The position numbers and the translations under genes were made by a program. The notes beneath the pieces are model-generated. The model saw nothing but the letters and a program-made list of their open reading frames with translations, was not told the DNA's origin and did not search any database. Positions 1-8,425 of a stretch of DNA of 52,736 nt are shown one piece after another. The stretch comes from an uncultured Clostridia bacterium (GTDB lineage Bacteria > Bacillota > Clostridia > TANB77 > UBA1234): positions 1 to 52,736 of the forward strand of contig CAKPEF010000011.1 in NCBI GenBank assembly GCA_934149305.1, in the 5' to 3' direction. The first letter of the stretch is position 1. The number at the start of each line of letters is the position of its first letter.

Positions 1-1
1 A

Positions 2-390
2 AATACAACAACAGAAGTAGCAACATCAAAAACGGTAAATGGCAAAACATTTGAAGAAGAAGTAACAGAAAACGCAAAAGATGTTGTAGGTTATACAAAA
101 GTAGAGCCAACAACAAAGACAATAAAAATAAGTGCAGATGAGAGTGAAAACGTAATAAATTTCTATTACACAAAGAGAACAGACTTAAGCTACACAGTAA
201 ATTACTATTTAGAAAATACAACAACAGAAGTAGCAACATCAAAAACGGTAAATGGCAAAACATTTGAAGAAGAAGTAACAGAAAACGCAATAGATGTTGC
301 AGGATATACAAAAGTAAAGCCAACAACAAAGACAATAAAAATAAGTGCAGATGAGAGTGAAAACGTAATAAACTTCTACTATAAAAAGAA
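2..390 (+). repeat. Tandem 213-bp repeat encoding MucBP-like domains
   Basis: The sequence starting at base 2 recurs at base 215, an exact period of 213 bp (71 codons), with only a few substitutions (for example Lys to Ile and Val to Ala codons). The array probably continues upstream of the window. Such near-identity suggests recent duplication or gene conversion, and copy number may vary between strains. Confidence 0.9.
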
Positions 391-2347
391 TGAAGGTAAA
401 TTAATTGCAAACATTGAGTGCAATTATCCAACAAAGGACGGTGTTAAGGCTGAACCTGGAGATACTTTGAAGTATAAAATAACTCTTGAAGAAGATGGGG
501 AGGCTGTTAGCTATCCAAAGACAATTAGCATTAAATTAGATGCTGATGTTGAAAAACCAACAAATCTACCACCTTCAAAGGCCTCATATGACGAGACAAC
601 TCACACAATAACTTGGACAGCAAGCTCAAAAGATGATAAATTAACATATAACGTTAAAGTTAAAAAAGAGACTCCAGCAGGTTCGAAAGCAGAAACAACA
701 ATTACGGGTGCAACTGCTAAGGGAGCAACAAGCGTTGATATTGAATCAACAGTTTCTGTAAAAGTAGACAAAAATAAAAATGTTGTTCTTGTATTAGATA
801 TATCTGGAAGTATGAATTGGTGCGTAAAACATGGAGAAGAATTTAGAAATCAATTGATATATCCATATGCAAAAGGACATGGATTTGGAGCTGGATTTTA
901 TGCATGTTCAGCACAAACAAGATTAGATGCAATGAAAGAATCTGCTAAAAACTTTGCAAAATCTATAATTGATGAAAGAAACTTGGAAGATATAACAATT
1001 ACAATTGTTACATTTGAAAATAATGCTGTAAATAAAGGAACACTAAAAAATCCTACAGTAGCACAAGTAAATAAAGTAATTAACAAATTAAGTGCTGATG
1101 GTGGAACAAATATGAGAGGTGCAATTAAAGCTGCTACTCAAGTACTAAACAGTTCAAGCATGCTTGAAAATGCGGTAGATTATGTGGTTGTTTTATCAGA
1201 TGGTGATCCAGAAGCAAGCCAATATTACTGCGATACAACAACATTAAATGCTTTTTATGCTACTAAAGCTAATGCTTATGCAATCGGTTTAGGAAACAGT
1301 TATAAGAAAGATGAATTATTAAAGATAGTTAATAATGATTCAAATAAAGTATTTGATGCAGCAAATGCAGATAAACTAGAAGAAGCATTTAAAAAGATTG
1401 GCTCAGAAATCAATAAAGCACAAACAGCAGAAGGAGAGATTGATGTTAATGTAACTGGAATAGTATTATATCCAATAAAATTAAGTTATAAGGATAAAAC
1501 TTCAAAAACAGTTACTGTTACAATTAATAGCGAAAGCGAATTAACAGCTAATAATCTTTCAATAAAAGATGGTAAATTAGTATGGGATATTTCAAAATAT
1601 CCAGGATGCAAAGGTTTCCAAATAGAGGTTAACAGAACAAAGACAACTAAGACAACTAAGACAACAGCAACACTTATGTTGCTAGCAGAAGAGTACGGCT
1701 TAGAAGATGTTATTTTAGTATATGGAGATCCAACTATAACTGATAAACTTCCAGAAGAAATTGAAGACGTTTCTGGCGAAGATGAGGAAGTTATTGATGA
1801 TACAGTAGTAGAGCCAGAACAACCAGTATCTGGAGAAACAAAGGTATCAGAAGAAACTTCAGGTGATACAGAAATAAGACCAGAAAAAGAGACGTCAGGA
1901 GATTCAGAAATACAACCAACAGATGAAGCATCTGGTGATTCAGAGAAAACAGAAATTGATGACAAGACATCTGGTGATGTGGAAGAAAAGACTGAAGAAG
2001 TAATATCAGGAGATACAGAACCAAAGCCAACAGAAAAAACATCAGGCGATTCAGAAAACAAAACAGAAGAAAAGCCTGATGATAAAGATATAGAGCCAAC
2101 TCAAGAAACATCAGGAAATGTGGCAAAAGAGGAAACAAAGCAACAAGAGAAAAAGACAGAAGAACCTAAAGTTGAAGAAACAGAGCAAATAGAAGAGCCT
2201 AAAAGCGAAGAGACTAAACAACAAGAAGAGAAAAAATCAGAAAAAATTATCGAAAAGGAAGAAGGAACAAAAGCAACTGTAGAAGCTGTTGCTCCTGAAA
2301 TAAAAGATCCTTTAGAAAATGAAGAAAAAGATGAGAAAGCAGCTTAG
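2..2347 (+). CDS. MucBP-repeat and VWA-domain surface protein, 5' end outside the window
   Basis: The reading frame is open to the left edge, so only the last 781 residues are seen; an internal Met at 467 is not the start. Two near-identical 71-residue MucBP-like repeats (motifs YTVNYYLE and ENVINFYY) come first. A von Willebrand A domain follows at about residues 255-470 with a complete metal-ion site: DISGS, a Thr in DGGTNMRG and an Asp in LSDGDP. The tail (about residues 590-780) is a Glu/Lys/Thr-rich low-complexity region with at least eight SGD/SGE units. Family knowledge suggests an extracellular adhesin. I see no LPxTG motif or C-terminal membrane segment, so anchoring is unclear. A terminator follows, so it is last in its unit. 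The domain calls are firm; the ligand is unknown. Confidence 0.85.
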   Translation, partial: NTTTEVATSKTVNGKTFEEEVTENAKDVVGYTKVEPTTKTIKISADESENVINFYYTKRTDLSYTVNYYLENTTTEVATSKTVNGKTFEEEVTENAIDVAGYTKVKPTTKTIKISADESENVINFYYKKNEGKLIANIECNYPTKDGVKAEPGDTLKYKITLEEDGEAVSYPKTISIKLDADVEKPTNLPPSKASYDETTHTITWTASSKDDKLTYNVKVKKETPAGSKAETTITGATAKGATSVDIESTVSVKVDKNKNVVLVLDISGSMNWCVKHGEEFRNQLIYPYAKGHGFGAGFYACSAQTRLDAMKESAKNFAKSIIDERNLEDITITIVTFENNAVNKGTLKNPTVAQVNKVINKLSADGGTNMRGAIKAATQVLNSSSMLENAVDYVVVLSDGDPEASQYYCDTTTLNAFYATKANAYAIGLGNSYKKDELLKIVNNDSNKVFDAANADKLEEAFKKIGSEINKAQTAEGEIDVNVTGIVLYPIKLSYKDKTSKTVTVTINSESELTANNLSIKDGKLVWDISKYPGCKGFQIEVNRTKTTKTTKTTATLMLLAEEYGLEDVILVYGDPTITDKLPEEIEDVSGEDEEVIDDTVVEPEQPVSGETKVSEETSGDTEIRPEKETSGDSEIQPTDEASGDSEKTEIDDKTSGDVEEKTEEVISGDTEPKPTEKTSGDSENKTEEKPDDKDIEPTQETSGNVAKEETKQQEKKTEEPKVEETEQIEEPKSEETKQQEEKKSEKIIEKEEGTKATVEAVAPEIKDPLENEEKDEKAA

Positions 2348-2372
2348 GCAAAAGATTAAATGAATAATTATG

Positions 2373-2418
2373 ACTGCTATGAGTAACAACTAAAAAGTTG
2401 TGAAAGTAGCAGTTTTTT
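2373..2418 (+). terminator. Intrinsic terminator of the surface protein gene
   Basis: The arms ACTGCTA and, further in, AACAACT pair with AGTTGT and TAGCAGT, and six T follow at 2413-2418. It lies 26 bp after the stop codon. Confidence 0.8.
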
Positions 2419-2510
2419 CCATTTTTAAAAAATAAAAAATTTTTATTTGAGCTTTATCTGATGACATAATCTGTGAAATGTGATAACATATGGCGTAAGG
2501 AGGGAGAAAT

Positions 2511-3245
2511 ATGGAGAAAACACAAATCATTATAAAAGGCAAGAAAATCCCACTTGTAGTAAGAAATTTTAAAACAAGCAGAAGTATAAAGGCATACTAT
2601 AAAGGCGATATTTTATACATAAGCAAGCCTTCGAGAGTTTCTTTAAGGGAGATTGACAAATTTATAGATAAGTATCAAACATATCTTTATGCAGAATATG
2701 TTAAGATAAAATCTGATAAGAATTTAGGCATCAAGAGATGGGTAAATGGTGAAAAAATCTCGTACAAGGGCAAAAAATACACAATTATTACAGATATTAC
2801 CAAAAAGAAAACTGTTGAAATTAAAATAAATGAAAGAGATAAAATTTTTTATATAAATACGCCTCAAGGCTTAGTAAAAGAAGAGAGAACAGAGGCTGTT
2901 TTAAAAGCTATTAAAAAATTATTTAAAAGGAATACAGAGCAAATTATAGGAGAAAAGCTTGAATATTGGAGATTTATAACTGGTATAGAATATAATTCAT
3001 TTAGAGTACATGATGCGACTACTAGATATGGCAGTTGCGTTAAGGCTAAAAAGGCCTTAAATTTTAGCTCAAGGCTTGTTATGCTTCCAAGCAAAATGAT
3101 TGATGCCATTGTTGTGCATGAATTATGCCATATAGAGCAAGCAAACCATGGTCCTAAGTTTTATAACCTAGTTGAGACCTATATTCCAGATTACAAAGAA
3201 TCAGATAAATGGCTTAGAGAAAACAATAATTTGCTTAATTTATAA
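2511..3245 (+). CDS. YgjP-like (DUF45) zinc metallopeptidase
   Basis: The 244-residue protein matches the YgjP-like/M48-related metallopeptidase family. The zinc motif HELCH (about residues 202-206) is followed by a downstream His and Glu in the pattern NHGPKFYNLVE, and the conserved TRYGSC stretch lies before it. The family is soluble and its substrates are poorly known. The start is set by a strong AAGGAGG site at 2497-2503. It begins what looks like a three-gene unit with the two membrane-protein genes downstream; the next start is about 20 bp after this stop. Family call sure, substrate unknown. Confidence 0.88.
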   Translation: MEKTQIIIKGKKIPLVVRNFKTSRSIKAYYKGDILYISKPSRVSLREIDKFIDKYQTYLYAEYVKIKSDKNLGIKRWVNGEKISYKGKKYTIITDITKKKTVEIKINERDKIFYINTPQGLVKEERTEAVLKAIKKLFKRNTEQIIGEKLEYWRFITGIEYNSFRVHDATTRYGSCVKAKKALNFSSRLVMLPSKMIDAIVVHELCHIEQANHGPKFYNLVETYIPDYKESDKWLRENNNLLNL

Positions 3246-3263
3246 CAAAGGATGATACTAAAA

Positions 3264-4481
3264 ATGAAAGATAAAATTATATATGCACTTACGATATTCT
3301 TTTCACTACTATATATTATCGTAGCAAACAAGATGATATTAGGTGATGAAAAATTTTTTGATGAGAATGAATCTTCGAGATTATTTTTATCTGAAGTACA
3401 AGAAATTATATCAGAATCAAAATCTGATTATGGTGAGATAAATGTTCACTTTAAAGCTTTAATAATTGATGGCGAAGAAAAGGGAGAAACAGTTGAAGCA
3501 CTGCAAATGTTGGACCAGACTAGTAGCATAAATAGTCCAGACTTAAAAATAGGAGATAAGATATATCTTTATAAGCATGAGTCAGAAGAAGGACTTATTT
3601 GGTATGCAGACCAATACGATAGAGCACATGGACTCATAATACTTGCAATTGCATTTGTTGGCTTTGTAATAATTTTTGGTAGAAAGAAAGGCGTAAATAC
3701 AATAATCGCATTGGTATTTACATGCTTATCTGTTTTTAATGTGTATGTTCCGGCAATCTTAAAAGGATATAATATTTATCTTTGGTCGATTATCACGTGT
3801 TTGTATATAGGAGTGAGTACACTATTAATAGTTCAAGGAACAACTAAAAAGAGTTTTGCATCGATGATAGGCTGCTTGTCTGGTACGGCTGTTGCAGGAG
3901 TTCTAACATACATAATGTCAAAAGTTTTAACACTAACAGGAGTTTTAAATGAAGAGTCTTTGTATTTGTACTACATGGATGGCAATAATCCAATAGACTT
4001 AAGAGCCATAATATTTGGTTCAATAATAGTTGGTGCAATTGGAGCAATAATGGATGTATCAATAGATATTTCGTCATCACTAAATGAAGTAGTAAATGCT
4101 TCTGAAAAACCTGATTTTAAAAGCGTTGTGAAGGCTGGTTTTGAAATAGGTAGAGACATAATAGGCACGATGGCAAATACCCTTGTACTTGCATATATAG
4201 GAAGCTCACTTTCATGTACGCTTTTAATTGCTTCATATAGTGGCTCAATTACATACTTGCTAAACCGTGAGGCAATAATTGTTGAGATTTTGCAGGCACT
4301 TGCAGGAAGTATTGGAATATTTTTCACAATACCACTTACAACATACATATGTGCTTTCTTATATTTGGATTATCACAAAAAGGATAGAAAAAGAAAATAT
4401 TTGCCAATAAAAAAAGAAGAAAAGAAGAAAAAAGAAAAGATAACTGAGGAATCATTTAAAGAAGATCCATGGAAAGTATAA
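3264..4481 (+). CDS. YibE/F-like multipass membrane protein
   Basis: The 405-residue product has an N-terminal membrane anchor, an extracytoplasmic segment of about 90 residues, then seven or so hydrophobic segments with the YibE/F pattern (DRAHGLIILAIAFVGF, then GAIGAIMDVSIDISSSLNE). The C-terminus is a Lys/Glu-rich cytoplasmic tail. Function in this family is not established; transport has been suggested. An ATG at 3252 also exists, but it overlaps the AAAGGA ribosome site at 3247-3252. The ATG at 3264 has proper spacing and is preferred. Confidence 0.85.
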   Translation: MKDKIIYALTIFFSLLYIIVANKMILGDEKFFDENESSRLFLSEVQEIISESKSDYGEINVHFKALIIDGEEKGETVEALQMLDQTSSINSPDLKIGDKIYLYKHESEEGLIWYADQYDRAHGLIILAIAFVGFVIIFGRKKGVNTIIALVFTCLSVFNVYVPAILKGYNIYLWSIITCLYIGVSTLLIVQGTTKKSFASMIGCLSGTAVAGVLTYIMSKVLTLTGVLNEESLYLYYMDGNNPIDLRAIIFGSIIVGAIGAIMDVSIDISSSLNEVVNASEKPDFKSVVKAGFEIGRDIIGTMANTLVLAYIGSSLSCTLLIASYSGSITYLLNREAIIVEILQALAGSIGIFFTIPLTTYICAFLYLDYHKKDRKRKYLPIKKEEKKKKEKITEESFKEDPWKV

Positions 4482-4535
4482 AATGGGTTTAAATGCAATT
4501 TTAGTATCATAAAAGAAATAAAAGGGGGAAAACGA

Positions 4536-6206
4536 ATGAAAAGATTTTACGGTGCAATATTATTTTTTATAGTATTTTTATCTTTTGGAAATGTGCATGC
4601 TGCTAACAGGATAGATTCTCTTAGTATGGATATCTTTATAAACGCGAGTGGAGATGCACATGTAACAGAAGTATGGAATTGCTACGCTACAAAAGATACT
4701 GAATGGTATCATACATATAAAAATGTTGGAAGATCTGAAGCAAAAAATTTGGTAGTAAAAGATGAACACAACGATTTCTTTGAGACATTAACGAATTGGG
4801 ATGTTAGTCAAGATTTTTATGGCAAGAAGAACAAATGTGGTATCAATTATATAAATAATGGCTTTGAGATTTGCTTTGGAATCAGTGAATATTCCGCCAA
4901 AAAGACATATCAAGTTGAATATGACATAACGAATTTTGTTGCAAGACTTAATGATTCGCAAATGGCATATTGGACATTAGTTGACTTTTCACAAAATATT
5001 GGTGAAGCGTATATAAAAATACATAGCGATTTTAGATATGAAGACACACTTGATGTTTGGGGCTTTGGAAATTATGGTGGTACATGCTATGTTTATGATG
5101 GTTATATAGAAATGCAACCAAATGGAAGTTTAGGTAGAGATGAATATATGACTATTTTAATTAAGTTTCCGCAAGATACTTTTGATGTTTCGAAAAACTC
5201 ATACAACAAAAATTTCGATGAGTATTTAGAAATGGCACAAGAAGGTAGCACAGCATACACAGAAGGCACAAATGTTATAGCAGATATATTTGAGATAATA
5301 GGTGATTTAGCACCTGCAATTGTATTTGTAGTCGTATTTACTCTTGCTTTTACTAGTGGAGCAGCTATTGGTAAGATAACTTCACGAAAAGAAAGAAAAG
5401 AAATATCTAGGTACAAGGAGTATTATAGAGATATTCCTTGTGATAAAAATATTTTTAAAGCGTATTATATAGCATATCAATATAATATACTGAAAAAGAA
5501 AGAAGATTTCTTAGGTGCAATTTTCTTAAAGTGGATTAAAGAAAAAAGAATGACTTTGCAAGATGATTCGACTGGAAAGCATAAAAACTTAGTATTAAAT
5601 GAAATTGATAAAGAATTCGAAAATAAAGCTGAAAATAGATTGTTTATAATGGTTGAAAAAGCAAGCAAAGATGGAATATTAGAAAGAAAAGAACTTGAAA
5701 AATGGGCTGATAAAAACTATGATAGTCTTTTGAATTGGTTTAAGCGTACAATAGATATTATGGAGATAGAAATGTTTGGAAGTAACGTGTCAGAGAATAT
5801 GAAAAAAGCACATGTTGATACAACTTCATTAAAAGAAGAAGCTTTTAAACTAAAAGGATTAAAAAATTACTTGACTGATTACACGAAAATTGATGATAGA
5901 GGAGCAATAGAAGTGGAGCTTTTTGAAGAATATTTGATGTATGCTCAAATATTTGGAATAGCTAAAAAAGTAAGAAAAGACTTCGAAAAGTTGTATCCAG
6001 ACATGATTGAACAAACTTCAATCAGAAGTTACAACGATTTAGATTATATCTGGTATATGTCGAATAGAACAGTAACAAGTGCTTCTTCTGCTAGAACTGT
6101 AGCAAGAGCAAGTTCATATTCATCAGGTGGAGGAGGCTTCTCATCTGGTGGCGGTGGCGGAGGTTCTTTTGGCGGAGGCCGGAGGAGGCTCAAGATAAAA
6201 GTTTAA
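4536..6206 (+). CDS. DUF2207 membrane protein; last codons shifted by a +1 break at CGG
   Basis: A signal peptide (residues 1-22) is followed by an extracellular beta-rich DUF2207 domain, a membrane segment near residues 250-275, a cytoplasmic helical region and a Gly/Ser-rich tail. Family members commonly end in Gly runs followed by a short SR/AR-type end. Here frame 0 instead reads GGRRRLKIKV after an in-frame CGG at 6180. Skipping C6180 gives a run of six Gly then Ser-Arg and a stop at 6196-6198 (553 residues), the expected end. The start is supported by AAAGGGGG at 4521-4528. Function is unknown in the family. It is probably co-transcribed with the YibE/F gene 54 bp upstream. Confidence 0.85.
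   Translation: MKRFYGAILFFIVFLSFGNVHAANRIDSLSMDIFINASGDAHVTEVWNCYATKDTEWYHTYKNVGRSEAKNLVVKDEHNDFFETLTNWDVSQDFYGKKNKCGINYINNGFEICFGISEYSAKKTYQVEYDITNFVARLNDSQMAYWTLVDFSQNIGEAYIKIHSDFRYEDTLDVWGFGNYGGTCYVYDGYIEMQPNGSLGRDEYMTILIKFPQDTFDVSKNSYNKNFDEYLEMAQEGSTAYTEGTNVIADIFEIIGDLAPAIVFVVVFTLAFTSGAAIGKITSRKERKEISRYKEYYRDIPCDKNIFKAYYIAYQYNILKKKEDFLGAIFLKWIKEKRMTLQDDSTGKHKNLVLNEIDKEFENKAENRLFIMVEKASKDGILERKELEKWADKNYDSLLNWFKRTIDIMEIEMFGSNVSENMKKAHVDTTSLKEEAFKLKGLKNYLTDYTKIDDRGAIEVELFEEYLMYAQIFGIAKKVRKDFEKLYPDMIEQTSIRSYNDLDYIWYMSNRTVTSASSARTVARASSYSSGGGGFSSGGGGGGSFGGGRRRLKIKV
6180..6182 (+). other. In-frame CGG with +1 frame break, site 1 (DUF2207)
   Basis: Frame-0 context is GGC-CGG-AGG-AGG. Reading GGA from 6181 restores the Gly run and the usual short Ser-Arg end. 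The preceding codon is GGC (Gly). The evidence here rests on a low-complexity tail, so this is the weakest of the five sites taken alone. Confidence 0.7.
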
Positions 6207-6211
6207 TAAAG

Positions 6212-6260
6212 ACAGTCCCCACTTTGAGCTAAGTAACACTTAAAGTGGGGCTGTTTGTTT
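6212..6260 (+). terminator. Terminator after the DUF2207 gene
   Basis: ACAGTCCCCACTTT pairs with AAAGTGGGGCTGT around a 16-nt loop and is followed by TTGTTT. It overlaps the end of the convergent small gene and may serve both strands. Confidence 0.8.
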
Positions 6261-6570
6261 AGCAAGAAAATGAATCTTTTTTCTTACACTCGTAAATTGC
6301 CTTGAAATATTTTGGAGAACTACGGTATTCAGTGAACTCGAATTTCAATATTTGCAAATGAAATTGAATATCTAATGCAAGTAGTCCATCAACATTTTTT
6401 ATTGTGCAAATTGTTTTTTCTGAACTGTTCATGCATGTGAGCTTATTATTGTCTAAAACGACAATAAGTTTTTGACCGCTGTGCCCCTTGGCAATAATAG
6501 GGTCGATAATTTGACAAAAACGATTATATTCATAAGTTTCGTCATAGGTAGAACTTGCTGAAACGAACAT
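6259..6570 (-). CDS. Unknown 103-residue protein
   Basis: I do not recognise this protein. The frame extends to 6666, but the start at 6570 is chosen because AGAAAGGG lies 7 nt upstream and a consensus promoter sits at 6614-6642, inside the longer version. The product is soluble, mixed alpha/beta, without a signal peptide, and carries a Cys near each end of its second half plus a charged C-terminus (KKKDSFSC). It stands alone, converging on the DUF2207 gene, with its own promoter. No function can be assigned. Confidence 0.6.
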   Translation of the reverse strand: MFVSASSTYDETYEYNRFCQIIDPIIAKGHSGQKLIVVLDNNKLTCMNSSEKTICTIKNVDGLLALDIQFHLQILKFEFTEYRSSPKYFKAIYECKKKDSFSC

Positions 6571-6613
6571 ATATGAACCCTTTCTAATATACAAAATTTG
6601 GAGTAACCTATAT

Positions 6614-6642
6614 ATTGTAGCATACCTAATAATCGAAAGCAA
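6614..6642 (-). promoter_or_regulatory. Sigma-A promoter for the 103-residue gene
   Basis: On the minus strand: TTGCTT, 17-bp spacer, TACAAT, then a leader of about 40 nt to the start at 6570. Confidence 0.65.
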
Positions 6643-6674
6643 GGAAATATATGGAATAAAATGCATATTTTAAC

Positions 6675-6703
6675 TTGTTTGCAAATGAATAATATAGTAA
6701 AAT
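6675..6703 (+). promoter_or_regulatory. Candidate sigma-A promoter for the 554-aa gene and uvrC
   Basis: TTGTTT, 17-bp spacer, TAAAAT, about 48 bp upstream of the ATG at 6751. It is back-to-back with the minus-strand promoter. Confidence 0.5.
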
Positions 6704-6750
6704 AATGTATAGAAAAATGTGCGAAAAGTAGGTGAAATAATAAAAAAGAA

Positions 6751-8415
6751 ATGGATGTAGACACATTAAAAGATGAAATTCAAAAATATGATGTAAATGA
6801 AAATACTTGGAAAGATAATATGCTAATGGTGACAAAGCTACTAAAGTCACATGGTGTAAAATTAGGAGACTTGGATAATACAAGAAAAGATTTAGACGCT
6901 ATTTATCCATATATAGCAGAAATATTATCAGAGATGGTTGAACCAAATATCACGGAATATTATGCTTATGAAACGCTAGAAAAGATGGTTTCTGCCACTA
7001 AAAATAGTGAAGCTATGAAACAAATGATAAAAAATATGTTTAGTAGTAAAGAGTCTGTAGATAATAATCCAAGAAATATATCTAGCACTGCTTCAAAAAT
7101 TTATTCAGAGCTCGCTATACCAATAGTTATGGATATTTCACATACCCCAAGGCTTGTTAAGAATTTTTCTGCCTTTCTTATTTCAAAATATGGTGCTGGA
7201 GCACTAGAGCGATTAGACAGTATTAAGAACCAAGGGTCAGCAGAAATAACACAAGATATTTATGATTTTTATATTGAACAACCTGAGTATAATAAAGACT
7301 TAGAAGAGATTTTTAAATCTAATGCTACGGCATATTATAAGGATATGTCGAAATTTATAAAAAACGGTTTAATAAATAGAATAAGTACGATTGTTAATTT
7401 TTTTGACGAATGTGGTTATCTTGAAAAGATTGTTGATATTCATAATAAAAGTATGAAGAAAATGGGATTGGACTTTTTAGGAGTAACAACCAGTGATGAT
7501 AAAGAAAAGTTCAATATGCTTAATTTGACATCTACCGAATATTTAGCTAAGCTTGATACCAGTGAATTATTTGTGCTTTCTGCATTTTATACAAACAGAT
7601 TAGAAAAGGTGATTGAAAGATTATCTGATGGCGTATATTTGCAAATGAAACTAGGAACATTATATGAAACACTTGAAAGAGGAGAGATTCCAGGAGGAAT
7701 TGATCCAAGAGATATAAGAACAATACTAAAACAAAAGAAATTTTTAGATATGCTATCTAAACCAGAATTTGAAAAATTTAAGAACAAAGTAAAAGATGGT
7801 GCTATGCCAAAAGAAGAAGATTTTACATATGTGCCAGAAGAGTATATTCAAATGTATTCAAAGGCATATAAAGAATATTTTGATAGATATATTCCAAAAG
7901 AAGATAATGATTTTACAGCGGATTATCAAGGTGCTTTCTTAAATAGAGCGCATTCGTATATCATATATTTTTTAAAGGATTTTTCAATAGAATCGCTTTT
8001 GTATACCCTAAATAAGAATAACTCAAAGGTTAATTATGGGCTTGTACCAGAAAGAAGCAAAAAAGTTAACGAGTACGGGGAAGAACAAGTTTTAATAGGT
8101 GTAGATATGAAAGAGTTTTGGACAATGATGGCTCACTTTCCAAATAGTTCTTTTAACAGTTTTTTAAATGAGTCTTTAGACAATAAAGATTTCAAAAAGT
8201 ATATTGGTAATGAGGATTTTGACTTTAGAGATGAGCATATAAAAACACATGTGTTATTTAAATTAACTAAAACTCAAAAGCAAAAGGTGAAAAAGCTGTA
8301 CGAAACGATGGATAAAGATGATCCAAGGTATGCGCTTATAAGCCATATATATTGCAATATTCACCCTGCACAAAATCCGCTAAATAGTAAAAAGAAAAAG
8401 GATATTGAAATATAA
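6751..8415 (+). CDS. Unknown 554-residue helical protein
   Basis: I do not recognise a family. The protein is predicted cytoplasmic (no signal peptide or membrane segment), almost entirely helical and rich in Lys, Glu, Asn and Tyr. Segments near residues 380-400 and 430-450 contain aromatic residues. The ribosome site is weak (AGGTG, 16 nt from the ATG), but no better start exists in frame. Its stop overlaps the ribosome site of uvrC, so the two are clearly one operon. That gives only a loose hint of a link with DNA repair. Base composition matches the neighbouring native genes. Confidence 0.75.
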   Translation: MDVDTLKDEIQKYDVNENTWKDNMLMVTKLLKSHGVKLGDLDNTRKDLDAIYPYIAEILSEMVEPNITEYYAYETLEKMVSATKNSEAMKQMIKNMFSSKESVDNNPRNISSTASKIYSELAIPIVMDISHTPRLVKNFSAFLISKYGAGALERLDSIKNQGSAEITQDIYDFYIEQPEYNKDLEEIFKSNATAYYKDMSKFIKNGLINRISTIVNFFDECGYLEKIVDIHNKSMKKMGLDFLGVTTSDDKEKFNMLNLTSTEYLAKLDTSELFVLSAFYTNRLEKVIERLSDGVYLQMKLGTLYETLERGEIPGGIDPRDIRTILKQKKFLDMLSKPEFEKFKNKVKDGAMPKEEDFTYVPEEYIQMYSKAYKEYFDRYIPKEDNDFTADYQGAFLNRAHSYIIYFLKDFSIESLLYTLNKNNSKVNYGLVPERSKKVNEYGEEQVLIGVDMKEFWTMMAHFPNSSFNSFLNESLDNKDFKKYIGNEDFDFRDEHIKTHVLFKLTKTQKQKVKKLYETMDKDDPRYALISHIYCNIHPAQNPLNSKKKKDIEI

Positions 8416-8425
8416 AGGAGAAAAC

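Noticed and set aside
1486..2138. Long antisense frames opposite the surface protein tail
   Set aside because: They mirror the repetitive Glu/Ser-rich coding sequence and have no ribosome site or plausible product.
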